64,000 bases of DNA from Streptomyces sp. NRRL S-337 (GTDB lineage: Bacteria > Actinomycetota > Actinomycetes > Streptomycetales > Streptomycetaceae), in NCBI RefSeq assembly GCF_000720175.1, contig NZ_JOIX01000008.1, positions 1 to 64,000 on the forward strand, given 5' to 3'. Numbering within the stretch: position 1 is the first letter of the stretch; each line of letters begins with the position of its first letter. Of this stretch, positions 1 through 8,670 are shown piece by piece. A program made the translations under genes and the position numbers. The notes under the pieces were generated by a model. That model had not been told where the DNA came from and made no database searches. It worked only from the letters and a program-made list of their open reading frames with translations.

Positions 1-1049
1 TCGCGGGCGTCACCGACGATCGGCACGTCAGCGGCGCGGTTCTTGCCGATCTCGGCCGGGTCGATGTCGGCGTGCACGACCTTGGCGTACGGCGCGAAGG
101 AGTCCAGCTTTCCGGTGACCCGGTCGTCGAAGCGGGCGCCGAGGGTGATCAGCAGGTCGGCCTTCTGCAGGGCGGTGACCGCGGTGACCGAGCCGTGCAT
201 GCCGGGCATGCCGACGTGCTGCGGGTGGCTGTCGGGGAAGGCGCCCAGCGCCATCAGCGTGGTGGTGACCGGCGCGCCGGTCAGCTCGGCGAGCACCTTC
301 AGCTCGGCGGTGGCACCGGCCTTGAGGACGCCGCCGCCGACGTAGAGCACCGGGCGCTTGGACTCGGCGATCAGCCGGGCGGCCTCACGGATCTGCTTGG
401 CGTGCGGCTTGGTGACCGGGCGGTAGCCGGGCAGGTCGGTGTGCGGCGGCCAGCTGAACGTGGTCTGCGCCTGCAGGGCGTCCTTGGCGATGTCGACCAG
501 GACCGGGCCGGGACGGCCGGTGGACGCGATGTGGAACGCCTCGGCGATCGTCTTGGGGATTTCGGCCGGGTCGGTGACCAGGAAGTTGTGCTTGGTGATC
601 GGCATCGTGATGCCGCAGATGTCCGCCTCCTGGAAGGCGTCCGTGCCGATCGCCTTCGACGCGACCTGACCGGTGATCGCGACCAGCGGGACGGAGTCCA
701 TGTGGGCGTCCGCGATCGGGGTGACGAGGTTGGTGGCACCCGGGCCCGAGGTGGCCATGCAGACCCCGACCTTGCCGGTGGCCTGCGCGTATCCCGTGGC
801 GGCGTGCCCGGCGCCCTGCTCGTGGCGGACGAGGATGTGCCGGACCTTCGAGGAGTCCATCATCGGGTCGTACGCCGGCAGGATCGCACCGCCGGGGATG
901 CCGAACACGGTGTCGGCCCCGACCTCCTCCAGCGCACGGATGAGGGACTGCGCGCCCGTGACGTGCTCGACGGTGGCGGACGGCTGCGGTCCGCCGGCGT
1001 TACGGGCCCGCGGCTGCGGATGGTGGGCCCCGGAGGCCTGCTCGGTCAT
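1..1049 (-). CDS. ilvB: Acetolactate synthase large subunit (5' part only)
   Basis: ThDP-dependent enzyme that condenses two pyruvates to acetolactate, or pyruvate with 2-ketobutyrate, as the first common step of branched-chain amino acid synthesis. About 349 residues are visible and the gene runs off the left edge; the family is about 600 residues. The ATG at 1049 is followed by a 30-residue variable N-terminus and then the ThDP-binding Pyr domain with [12 protein letters not shown] and [14 protein letters not shown]. The Glu of RHEQ is the cofactor-activating residue. The GPGATN and [14 protein letters not shown] segments are typical of IlvB. The gene is preceded by a leader peptide and an intrinsic terminator, so attenuation is expected. 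The identity is secure. Confidence 0.96.
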   Translation of the reverse strand, partial: MTEQASGAHHPQPRARNAGGPQPSATVEHVTGAQSLIRALEEVGADTVFGIPGGAILPAYDPMMDSSKVRHILVRHEQGAGHAATGYAQATGKVGVCMATSGPGATNLVTPIADAHMDSVPLVAITGQVASKAIGTDAFQEADICGITMPITKHNFLVTDPAEIPKTIAEAFHIASTGRPGPVLVDIAKDALQAQTTFSWPPHTDLPGYRPVTKPHAKQIREAARLIAESKRPVLYVGGGVLKAGATAELKVLAELTGAPVTTTLMALGAFPDSHPQHVGMPGMHGSVTAVTALQKADLLITLGARFDDRVTGKLDSFAPYAKVVHADIDPAEIGKNRAADVPIVGDAR

Positions 1050-1106
1050 CTGCGTCTCTTCTCGAAGCTGAGGGTTTTGACGGGATTTGTGAGGTTGCTG
1101 TGCAAC

Positions 1107-1140
1107 AAAAAACCCCTCGTGCCGGGTGGCAAGCGAGGGG
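1107..1140 (-). terminator. ilvB attenuator terminator
   Basis: Read on the minus strand, CCCCTCG pairs with CGAGGGG and an inner GCC/GGC, followed directly by six T residues. The terminator lies between the leader peptide and ilvB, so it serves as the attenuator of the ilvB operon. The competing pairing is between 1187-1196 and 1141-1150, which are perfect complements of each other. Confidence 0.82.
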
Positions 1141-1182
1141 AGCGCGTCGGTGCGGTCTGCCGGGCGGCGTAGGGGCCCGGCT

Positions 1183-1224
1183 TCAGCCGACGCGCTTTCC
1201 AAGTACGAGAATTCGGGTGCGCAT
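1183..1224 (-). CDS. ilv leader peptide [13 protein letters not shown]
   Basis: A 13-residue open frame with ATG at 1224 and TGA at 1185-1183, preceded by a GGGGGAGGG ribosome site. It encodes four consecutive branched-chain residues (Ile-Leu-Val-Leu) and another Val. The terminator hairpin lies just downstream, followed by ilvB. This is the standard layout of a transcription-attenuation leader: scarce charged Leu, Ile or Val tRNA would stall the ribosome on these codons. The last codons fall inside AGCGCGTCGG, whose exact complement CCGACGCGCT lies just before the terminator stem, giving an alternative pairing. Confidence 0.85.
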   Translation of the reverse strand: MRTRILVLGKRVG

Positions 1225-1257
1225 GGCACTGACCCTCCCCCTCTCGTGCACCGAGTG

Positions 1258-4200
1258 TCAAGTGGGTGGGACGGAGGTCTCACTATTTGAGCGCAATGGG
1301 GGATGCGCCATGGTCTCCGGACCGGCCAGCCCCCCACGTCGGGCGGGCACTCCGCTGCCGCTGAGCACCACCGCGCGCCCCTGCCCCGCGTGGTCGGGAA
1401 CGGGGTAGCCGGTACGGGTGAGCGCCCGGCGCAGCCGGGGTTCGTCGAGCGGGCCGGAGAAGGCCAGGCCCATGCCGTGCGTGCAGCCCATCGAGCGCAG
1501 TGCCAGGACCTGTTCGGGCAGGTCGACGCCGTCCGCGACGGTCTGCATGCCCAGGTCGCCGGCGATCCGCAGCAGCCCCGCCGTGATCTTGTGCAGCCGG
1601 GAGGACTCCACCACGCCGTCGACCAGGCCGCGGTCCAGCCGCAGGACGTCGACGGGCAGCCGGCGCAGTGCGGTGATCGCGGCGTACCCGCTGCCGAAGC
1701 CGTCGAGGGCGATCCGTACGCCCAGCCGGCCCAGCGCCACCAGCCGGCGCTCCAGGTCGTCCAGCGGGATCCGGGAGTCGCTTTCGGACAGTTCCAGTAC
1801 GAGCTCCCGGGCGGGCAGGCCGTGCCGGGTGAGGAGCGCTTCGACGCCCTTGGGGGACAGCGCGCGGTCCAGCAGCCGGCGGGCGGAGAGCCGGACCGCG
1901 ACCGGGATCTGGTGGCCGGCGCGGTGGCGCGCGGCGGCCTGCCGGACGGCCTCCTCCAGCTGCCAGCGGTCGAGTTCCGCGGCGCGGTCGCCGTCGTCGG
2001 TGTACCGGCCGCGGTCGCCGACCCGGAGGAATTCGGCGGGGGTGAACAGGATGCCCTCGGCGGAGCGCCAGCGGGCGTGCGCGGCGACCGCGGTGACGCG
2101 CCCGGTGGCCAGGTCGACGACGGGCTGGTGCAGCAGCGCGAATTCGCCTTCGTGGAGGGCCGTACGGAGCTTGGAGGCGAGCTCGGCGCGGTGCGCGACC
2201 TCGTCCTGCATCTGGGGGGCGTAGAGCTCGACCCGGCCCTTGCCGGCCTGCTTGGCTCGGTACATGGCGAGGTCGGCGTTGCGGAGCAGACCGGCGGGGG
2301 TGACGCCTGGTTCGGCGAAGGCGACGCCGATGCTGGCCGCCACGCGGACGTCCCGGCCGTCGATGCGGTACGGCTCGGAGAGCTTGATGCGCAGCCGGTC
2401 GGCGATCTCGTGGATGCGGAACTCGCGGGCCGCGCGGTCGCGGGTGCCGTCGCCGGTGATCAGCGCGGCGAACTCGTCGCCGCCCAGCCGGGCCGCTATG
2501 TCGCCGGCGCGGACCGATTCGGCGAGCCGGCGGGCGGCCTGGATCAGCAGTTCGTCGCCGGCCTGGTGGCCGATGGTGTCGTTGACCTGCTTGAAGCCGT
2601 CGAGGTCGATGTAGAGCACGGCGGTGTCGTGGTCGCTGGCCCGCCGGCCGGTGACGGCCTGGGTGACGCGTTCGGTGAACAGCGCGCGGTTGGGCAGGTC
2701 GGTGAGCGCGTCGTGCGAGGCGTTGTGCTGGAGCTGGGCCTGGAGGCGGACGCGTTCGGTGACGTCGCGGGAGTTGAAGATCAGGCCGCCGTGGTGGCGG
2801 TTGACCGTGGACTCGACGTTCAGCCAGCCGTCGACGCCGGAGCGCTGTCCGCCGGCCCGGAAGCGGCATTCGATGCGGGTGGTCGGCTCGTCCTGCGGAT
2901 CGGCGGCGAGGAACCGGCGGACCTCGTGCACCACCCGTCCGAGGTCCTCGGGGTGGATCAGCGTGGCGAGTTCGGAGCCGATCAGTTCCTCCGCGTCGCG
3001 GCCGTAGACGCCGGCGGCGGCCGGGCTGACGTAGCGCAGCACGCCGGACGGCGCGGCGATCATGATGACGTCGCTGGAGCCCTGCACCAGGGAGCGGAAG
3101 TGGTTCTCCTTCTGGGCGAGTTCATGGGTCAGGGTGATGTTGTCGAGCAGCATGATGCCCTGGCGGACGACCAGGGCGAGCACGACCGTGCAGCCGGTGA
3201 AGAGCACCACGCGGTCGATCCGCCGCCCGTCGAGAACGTTTGTGAGGATGCCCAGGGTGCAGACCGCGGCGGCGAGGTACGGGGTGAGTGCGGCGAGCGA
3301 GCCGGCGAGCGGACGGCTGCCGTGCGGGACGCGGACGGCGGCGGGCTCGGCCACCTCCTCCGGCTCCTCCTCCTCGGCCCGGCGGGCGACCCAGGGCGCG
3401 TACGCGAGCAGCATCGAACCGGCGAACCACCCGGCGTCCAGGATCTGCCCGGAGCGGTAGTGCTCGCGCAGCAGCGGGGAGCTGAACAGGGCGTCGCACA
3501 GGACCGTCAGCGCGAGCGCGGCGATGGCGGTGTTGACGGCCGAGCGGTGCACCGAGGAGCGCCGGAAGTGCAGGACCAGGACCATGCTGACGAGCACGAT
3601 GTCCAGCAGTGGGTAGGCCAGCGACAGGGCGCTCTGCGCCACGCTGCGGCCCTGGAAGTGGGCGGTGTGCGCGAGCGCGAGGCTCCAGGAGAGGGTGAGC
3701 AGCGAGCCGGCGATCAGCCAGGAGTCCAGGCCCAGGCAGACCCAGCCGGCCCGGCTCACCGGGCGCTTGGCGAGCACCAGCAGGCCGACGATGGCCGGCG
3801 GCGCGAACAGCAGGAAGCAGAAGTCGGCCGGCGAGGGGCTCGGCACGGTCGTGCCCAGGATGACCTCGTACCAGCCCCATACGCCGTTGCCGATGCCGGC
3901 CATCGCCGAGGAGGCGGCGAACAGCATCCAGGCCGGCCGGAGCCGGCTGCGGTGCCGGCGGGCGTACAGACCGCAGGAGACGGCCGCGACCAGGGCCGCG
4001 AAGCTGAGCCCGAAGTCCCCCATGAACAGGGCGACTTCGGTGGACCCCCAGCCGAAGGCGGCTCCGAGGGCGTAGCCGCCGCAGACCACGGCCAGGACGA
4101 CCTGCGGCACCGGGCTCGGCGGACTGCCGGCCGGCGTCGGCGGCCTGGAGAGCATCGCCCCGGGGGCGCTCACCGCACTCTCCCGTGGTCCCGCGCCGGA

Positions 4201-4383
4201 CGGCGCCTCGCGCGGGGTGCCCGGTGGCCCCGCCGCGTCCCCGCGGGCGCTCGTGGATCCCGCCTCTCGCGGATCGTCCATCGTCCGTACATCGCCCGTC
4301 GCCCCCCTTGCGTTCCGGATCTCGCATCGCGCCGCGGCTGTCCCGGCGCCGTCCCCGCTCGGACGATACACCAGTTCCGTCAC
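1258..4383 (-). CDS. Membrane PAS-GGDEF-EAL c-di-GMP protein with degenerate EAL
   Basis: A c-di-GMP signalling protein of 1041 residues. The first ~90 residues are disordered (Gly/Ala/Pro rich). Residues ~92-425 form a multi-helix membrane sensor. A PAS domain is at ~430-550 ([22 protein letters not shown]) and a GGDEF domain at ~555-735 with intact RLGGDEF and metal site [12 protein letters not shown], so cyclase activity is likely. The C-terminal EAL-type domain is damaged: the EAL signature reads AAH in AVAAHARWR, and DDFG reads DGFG. Loss of those metal ligands predicts no phosphodiesterase activity. The GTG at 4383 has no clear ribosome site; a TACCCT about 10 nt upstream would suit a leaderless message. 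An ATG at residue 35 is the alternative start. It sits next to ilvB. Confidence 0.88.
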   Translation of the reverse strand: MTELVYRPSGDGAGTAAARCEIRNARGATGDVRTMDDPREAGSTSARGDAAGPPGTPREAPSGAGPRESAVSAPGAMLSRPPTPAGSPPSPVPQVVLAVVCGGYALGAAFGWGSTEVALFMGDFGLSFAALVAAVSCGLYARRHRSRLRPAWMLFAASSAMAGIGNGVWGWYEVILGTTVPSPSPADFCFLLFAPPAIVGLLVLAKRPVSRAGWVCLGLDSWLIAGSLLTLSWSLALAHTAHFQGRSVAQSALSLAYPLLDIVLVSMVLVLHFRRSSVHRSAVNTAIAALALTVLCDALFSSPLLREHYRSGQILDAGWFAGSMLLAYAPWVARRAEEEEPEEVAEPAAVRVPHGSRPLAGSLAALTPYLAAAVCTLGILTNVLDGRRIDRVVLFTGCTVVLALVVRQGIMLLDNITLTHELAQKENHFRSLVQGSSDVIMIAAPSGVLRYVSPAAAGVYGRDAEELIGSELATLIHPEDLGRVVHEVRRFLAADPQDEPTTRIECRFRAGGQRSGVDGWLNVESTVNRHHGGLIFNSRDVTERVRLQAQLQHNASHDALTDLPNRALFTERVTQAVTGRRASDHDTAVLYIDLDGFKQVNDTIGHQAGDELLIQAARRLAESVRAGDIAARLGGDEFAALITGDGTRDRAAREFRIHEIADRLRIKLSEPYRIDGRDVRVAASIGVAFAEPGVTPAGLLRNADLAMYRAKQAGKGRVELYAPQMQDEVAHRAELASKLRTALHEGEFALLHQPVVDLATGRVTAVAAHARWRSAEGILFTPAEFLRVGDRGRYTDDGDRAAELDRWQLEEAVRQAAARHRAGHQIPVAVRLSARRLLDRALSPKGVEALLTRHGLPARELVLELSESDSRIPLDDLERRLVALGRLGVRIALDGFGSGYAAITALRRLPVDVLRLDRGLVDGVVESSRLHKITAGLLRIAGDLGMQTVADGVDLPEQVLALRSMGCTHGMGLAFSGPLDEPRLRRALTRTGYPVPDHAGQGRAVVLSGSGVPARRGGLAGPETMAHPPLRSNSETSVPPT

Positions 4384-4478
4384 TCAGCGACATAGGGTAT
4401 CTACGGAGCGTGACGGCGTGCGGGGTGGTGAATACCCACCGCAGTCGTACGGCCCCGTAGCGCCATCCGCGCCCCGTT

Positions 4479-5441
4479 TCAGTCGGCGGTCGCGACGACG
4501 TTCCGCAGGGGTTCGCCGGCCGCGAAAAGCGTCAACTGGTCCCGCAGCAGCCGCTTCGCACGGGGCAGGAAGGCAGAGCTGGGACCACCGACGTGTGGAG
4601 TGATGAGCACGCCCGGAGCGTGCCACAGCGGATGCCCGGCGGGCAGGGGTTCAGGATCGGTGACGTCGAGCGCCGCGCGCAGCCGCCCGGTTTCGAGCTC
4701 GGCGAGCAGTGCCTCGGTGTCGACGATGGCCCCGCGCGCGATGTTCACGAGGAGTGCGCCCTCCTTCATCCGCGCCAGGAAATCGCGTCCGACCAGGCCA
4801 CGGGTCTCGTCGGTGAGCGGAGTGGCGAGCACGACGACGTCCGCGTCGGGCAGGAGGGCGGACAGGTCGGAGAGTGGGTGCACGGGGCCGCGCACAGTGT
4901 CACGCGCGGTGCGTGCGACGCGCACCACCCGCGCACATTCGAAAGGCGTGAGCCGGTCCTCGATGGCACTGCCGATCGAACCATAGCCCACAATGAGGAC
5001 CGATTTGTCGGCGAGGGCAGGCCGGAAGGCCGGCCGCCACTCCCCCGCGTCCTGGGCCCGCACAAAGCCGGGGACGTCGCGCAGCGCCGCCAGTATCAGG
5101 GTGAGCGCGAGTTCGGCGGTGCTGGCGTCGTGCAGTCCGCGCGCGTTGCACAGCTGGGCCCCGGCCGGCATCTGTGGCAGCCCGGGCAGCATGTGCTCGA
5201 TGCCGGCCGTGAGGGTCTGCACCACCCGCACCCGGTTCATGCGGGCCAGCGGCCGCAGGCTGACCTCCGCGCCCTTCATGTAGGGGACGGCGTAGAAGAC
5301 GCACCGGGCCGGATCGGCCGGGTACTCGGGGCCGGCGTCCCAGTGGACGTAGTGGAGGCCGCCGGGCAGGCCCTCGATCTCGTCGGGCGGGATCGGGAGC
5401 CAGACGTCGTTCGGTTCGGTGCGCTGGTCTGCGGTTGCCAT
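4479..5441 (-). CDS. D-isomer-specific 2-hydroxyacid dehydrogenase
   Basis: A 320-residue NAD(P)-dependent reductase of the D-2-hydroxyacid dehydrogenase family (glyoxylate/hydroxypyruvate or phosphoglycerate dehydrogenase-like). The Rossmann motif VGYGSIGSAIEDRL is central. The catalytic Arg (VNIARGAIVD), Glu (DVTDPEPLP) and His (ITPHVGGPS) are all present in the right order. The N-terminal catalytic domain is shorter than in SerA and there is no ACT domain, so serine synthesis is unlikely. It is divergent from the aldo/keto reductase gene with an 89-nt gap. The substrate cannot be told from sequence. Confidence 0.88.
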   Translation of the reverse strand: MATADQRTEPNDVWLPIPPDEIEGLPGGLHYVHWDAGPEYPADPARCVFYAVPYMKGAEVSLRPLARMNRVRVVQTLTAGIEHMLPGLPQMPAGAQLCNARGLHDASTAELALTLILAALRDVPGFVRAQDAGEWRPAFRPALADKSVLIVGYGSIGSAIEDRLTPFECARVVRVARTARDTVRGPVHPLSDLSALLPDADVVVLATPLTDETRGLVGRDFLARMKEGALLVNIARGAIVDTEALLAELETGRLRAALDVTDPEPLPAGHPLWHAPGVLITPHVGGPSSAFLPRAKRLLRDQLTLFAAGEPLRNVVATAD

Positions 5442-5530
5442 GGCCCGAGGCTATGCGAAGGGATGTTCTGCTCAGACGTTAGTTTGGTCCGTGCCCTTGA
5501 TCGGGGGCGAGGGGACGGAGGCACAACCAG

Positions 5531-6562
5531 GTGGAGCGCAGGACAATCGGTGCGGCGGCTCTGGAAGTGGGCGCCGTGGGTCTCGGCTGTATGCCGATGA
5601 GCTGGGGGTACACCGAGTCGCAGCGCAACGGGGAGGGGTCCCTGCGGGCCGTGCACACCGCGCTGGACCGTGGTTGCAGCCTGCTGGACACCGCCGACAT
5701 GTACGGGCCGTTCACCAACGAGCTGTTGGTGGGACGGGCTTTGAAGGAGCGCCGCCAGGACGCGTTCGTCTCGACCAAGGTCGGGCTGCTCGTGGGCGAG
5801 CAGCACATCGTCGCCAACGGGCGGCCCGGTTACGTCAAACGCGCCTGTGACGCCTCGCTGCGCCGGCTGCAGACGGACCGGATCGACCTCTATCAGCTGC
5901 ACCGGGCCGACCCCGAGGTGCCCGTCGAGGAGACCTGGGGGGCGATGGCGGAGCTGGTGGCGGCCGGGAAGGTGCGGTCGCTGGGGCTGTGCGCGGTGGG
6001 TGCGCGGGCGGTGCGGCAGCCCCGCTCGGCCCGTGCGGAGCGGCGGCCGGCCGGGGCCCGGCCGCGGTCCCGGACGCACGACGGCACGCTGGCCCAACTG
6101 GAGCGTATCCAGCAGGTGTTCCCGGTCAGCAGTGTGCAGGCCGAGCTGTCGGTGTGGTCGCGCCAGGCGCTGGAGGCGCTGCTGCCGTGGTGCGAGTCGC
6201 GCGGGGTGGGCTTCCTGGCGGCGATGCCGCTGGGCAACGGCTATCTGACCGGCACGCTCACGCCGGGGCAGGGCTTCGAACGGGAGGACCTGCGGGCCCG
6301 CCATCCGCGCTTCACGGCCGAGATGATGGCGGCGAACCAGCCGCTGGTGGCCGGGCTGCGGCGGGTCGGCGCCCGGTACGGTGCGACGCCGGGGCAGGTG
6401 GCGCTGGCGTGGGTGCTGGCCCAGGGCCGGCATGTCGTCCCCGTGCCCGGTACGAAGAAGGAGCGCTGGGCCGCGCAGAACGCCAAGGCGGCCGATCTGG
6501 TGCTCGGCCGTGAGGATCTGGCGGAGATCGCCGCGCTGCCGCCGGCCCGGCAGTCCTGGTAG
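5531..6562 (+). CDS. Aldo/keto reductase
   Basis: A 343-residue NADPH-dependent oxidoreductase with the TIM-barrel AKR fold. The catalytic tetrad is visible: Asp and Tyr in LLDTADMYGP, Lys in VSTKVG and His in YQLHRADPE. The C-terminal NADP-binding segment PVPGTKKERWAAQNA is also present. The start is GTG at 5531 with GGAGG about 11 nt upstream. A basic stretch of ~25 residues (about 163-188, rich in Arg and Pro) interrupts the barrel where most relatives have a short loop. It could be a lineage insertion or a local frame disturbance compensated later. The substrate is unknown. Confidence 0.88.
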   Translation: MERRTIGAAALEVGAVGLGCMPMSWGYTESQRNGEGSLRAVHTALDRGCSLLDTADMYGPFTNELLVGRALKERRQDAFVSTKVGLLVGEQHIVANGRPGYVKRACDASLRRLQTDRIDLYQLHRADPEVPVEETWGAMAELVAAGKVRSLGLCAVGARAVRQPRSARAERRPAGARPRSRTHDGTLAQLERIQQVFPVSSVQAELSVWSRQALEALLPWCESRGVGFLAAMPLGNGYLTGTLTPGQGFEREDLRARHPRFTAEMMAANQPLVAGLRRVGARYGATPGQVALAWVLAQGRHVVPVPGTKKERWAAQNAKAADLVLGREDLAEIAALPPARQSW

Positions 6563-6657
6563 CAGGCCCGGCGGCCGGGCGTGCGCGCCGGTTTGCCGCG
6601 TCCGGCGGCCCGATGTGGTGTTCTTGTGCTCGCCCGGACGACGAGAGGACCCCTGCC

Positions 6658-7842
6658 GTGCAACGCCGTTCCCAGACCGCCGTGTTGGCCGCCGCTTCGC
6701 TGCTTCTGGCAGCGGGCTGTTCGAACGGTGGCCCGCAGCCTCCCGGCGGGGGTGCCCCCGCCACGGCGAAGAGCCCCGGCGCCTCGGCCCGTGCCACCTC
6801 ACCGGGCGCCACCCCGTCGCCCGCCGCGCCGGCTGCCAAGGGCTCGGTGAAGGTGACGAAGACGCTGACCACCGGGCTGAAGTCCCCGTGGGGCGTGGCG
6901 GTGCTGCCGGGCGGGGACCTGCTCGTCGGCTCGCGGGACACCGGCAAGATCGTCCGGATCGCCGTGGACAGCGGGAAGACCACCGAGCTGGGCTCGGTGC
7001 CGGGTGTGGCCCCGGGCGGTGAGGGCGGGCTGCTCGGCCTCGCGGTGTCCTCGGACTTCGGCACCGACCATCAGGTCTACGCGTACTTCACCACCGCGTC
7101 CGACAACCGCATCGCCCGCATGATCTACGACGACAAGCGTCCGCCGGGCGACCAGTTGGGCGCGCCCGACACGATCCTGCGGGGCATCCCCAAGGGCGAG
7201 ATCCACAACGGCGGGCGCATCGCGTTCGGCCCGGACAAGATGCTCTACGCCGGCACCGGCGAGACCGGCGACACCGGGCTGGCGCAGGACAAGAGCTCGC
7301 TGGGCGGCAAGATCCTGCGGATGACGCCGGACGGCGAGCCGGCGCACGGCAACCCCTCGGCCGATTCGGTGGTGTACGACTACGGCCACCGCAATGTGCA
7401 GGGGCTGGCCTGGGACTCGGACCACCGGCTGTGGGCCTCGGAGTTCGGGCAGCACACCTGGGACGAGCTCAATCTCATCGAGCCGGGGAAGAACTACGGC
7501 TGGCCGGAGATCGAGGGCAAGGCCAAGTCCGGCCAGGGCGGCCCGGATTACGTCGACCCGGTCGAGGTGTGGAAGACCGACGACGCCTCGCCCAGCGGCC
7601 TCGCGTACGCCAAGGGCTCCCTCTGGATGGCGTCGCTGCGCGGTGAGCGGCTGTGGCGCATCCCGCTGAACGGGACGAAGCCGGTGGCGGCCCCGCAGGC
7701 GTTCCTCAAGGCCACCTACGGGCGGCTGCGGACGGTGGTGGCGGCCGGTGACGGCACGTTGTGGCTGGTCACCAGCAACACCGACGGCCGCGGCACGCCC
7801 CGTAAGGGAGATGACCGGATTCTCCGCCTCAAGGTGAGCTGA
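6658..7842 (+). CDS. PQQ-dependent sugar dehydrogenase-like lipoprotein
   Basis: A 394-residue exported lipoprotein of the soluble glucose/sorbosone dehydrogenase family, a six-bladed beta-propeller. GTG at 6658 follows GAGAGGA at ~8 nt. The signal peptide ends in a lipobox (LLLAAGC), followed by an Ala/Pro/Thr-rich linker to about residue 60. Family motifs include GLLGLAVSSDFGTD, HNGGRIAFGPD, YDYGHRNVQGLAWD and SEFGQHTWDELNLI. It probably oxidises sugars or similar alcohols at the cell surface. PQQ genes are not in view, and many actinobacterial members have uncertain cofactor use. Confidence 0.88.
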   Translation: MQRRSQTAVLAAASLLLAAGCSNGGPQPPGGGAPATAKSPGASARATSPGATPSPAAPAAKGSVKVTKTLTTGLKSPWGVAVLPGGDLLVGSRDTGKIVRIAVDSGKTTELGSVPGVAPGGEGGLLGLAVSSDFGTDHQVYAYFTTASDNRIARMIYDDKRPPGDQLGAPDTILRGIPKGEIHNGGRIAFGPDKMLYAGTGETGDTGLAQDKSSLGGKILRMTPDGEPAHGNPSADSVVYDYGHRNVQGLAWDSDHRLWASEFGQHTWDELNLIEPGKNYGWPEIEGKAKSGQGGPDYVDPVEVWKTDDASPSGLAYAKGSLWMASLRGERLWRIPLNGTKPVAAPQAFLKATYGRLRTVVAAGDGTLWLVTSNTDGRGTPRKGDDRILRLKVS

Positions 7843-7927
7843 TCCTTCTGGTCCCCTTTTCGTGTGTCCTGCCTAGACTCGGGTGGCAGGGGACGGGTGC
7901 GCGTCACACCGAAGAGGGGCAGGCACC

Positions 7928-8107
7928 GTGTTCAACATCGTGGAAGAACTGTTCGCGCCGGGTCGTAAGAACACCGACGAGGAGCGGCAGAAGATGTCGC
8001 TGGTCGTCGACGACATCGGTGACGGCGACCCGGGGAAGGGCCCGATAGACCTCTCCTCGGGGACCGTCGTCATCCGGACGGGACGGGCCGGCGGCCGCGC
8101 TACGTAA
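7928..8107 (+). CDS. Small DUF6191-type protein
   Basis: A 59-residue protein that starts at GTG 7928 behind GAGGGGCAGG. It has an acidic/charged N-terminal half (VEELFAPGRKNTDEERQ) and a conserved-looking GDGDPGKGPIDLSSG segment. I recognise it as a small protein widespread in Streptomyces (DUF6191). No function is known to me. Its 3' end overlaps the convergent membrane-protein gene by 8 nt. Confidence 0.75.
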   Translation: MFNIVEELFAPGRKNTDEERQKMSLVVDDIGDGDPGKGPIDLSSGTVVIRTGRAGGRAT

Positions 8108-8561
8108 GGTGCCGGCCCGCGGCGCCGATCCGCGCCGCGGCGATGTCCCGGCTGCGGGCCGCGGCGACCGCACCGACCACCGGCATGGCGAGCAGGGCCA
8201 CGAAGATCGGCCCGTAGCCGCCGTCGGTCGCCTCGGTCATCACCACGAACTCTCCGGAGGACAGCGTGCCGCCGAGCAGAAAGCACACCAGCGCCCGCAG
8301 CGGGCCGGAGGCGACCAGCCGGAGCGGGGCGTAGGCCAGTACGAGGCCGATGGCCGCGCCGATCACGACGCCCACGGCAAGCGAACCCAGCACGGCGACC
8401 GCGGCCAGGGCCGGATCCTCCAGCGTGCTGTCACCCGGTCCGTAGAGGTACCGCGTCACCATGGTGGCCGCCCACAGCACGGCGCAGACGCCCGCCGGGA
8501 TCGCCCCGGCCCGCAGCCCGAACGTAAGCCCCCGCCGCAGCACGGCGCGTGACGTCCCCAT
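8100..8561 (-). CDS. Integral membrane protein, unknown
   Basis: A 153-residue protein with four predicted membrane helices: roughly residues 13-35, 50-78, 83-103 and 115-135. There are no catalytic motifs and I do not assign a family. ATG at 8561; the gene is convergent with the DUF6191 gene. The composition matches its neighbours, so it is a normal chromosomal gene. Confidence 0.7.
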   Translation of the reverse strand: MGTSRAVLRRGLTFGLRAGAIPAGVCAVLWAATMVTRYLYGPGDSTLEDPALAAVAVLGSLAVGVVIGAAIGLVLAYAPLRLVASGPLRALVCFLLGGTLSSGEFVVMTEATDGGYGPIFVALLAMPVVGAVAAARSRDIAAARIGAAGRHLT

Positions 8562-8670
8562 ACCGTCCCCGTATCCCGAACGCGCCGCCGCCGGCCGGCA
8601 TCCGCACCCGGAGTATCCCAGCGGGGTACCGGGCCCGCGACGGGGGGGCCGGGCACGGCCGCCGGCCGGG

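Noticed and set aside
1303..4395. Long plus-strand open frames opposite the GGDEF/EAL, LAL, MMPL and transketolase genes
   Set aside because: Antisense frames are common in GC-rich DNA; they lack ribosome sites and give Arg/Gly/Ala-rich products without domains.
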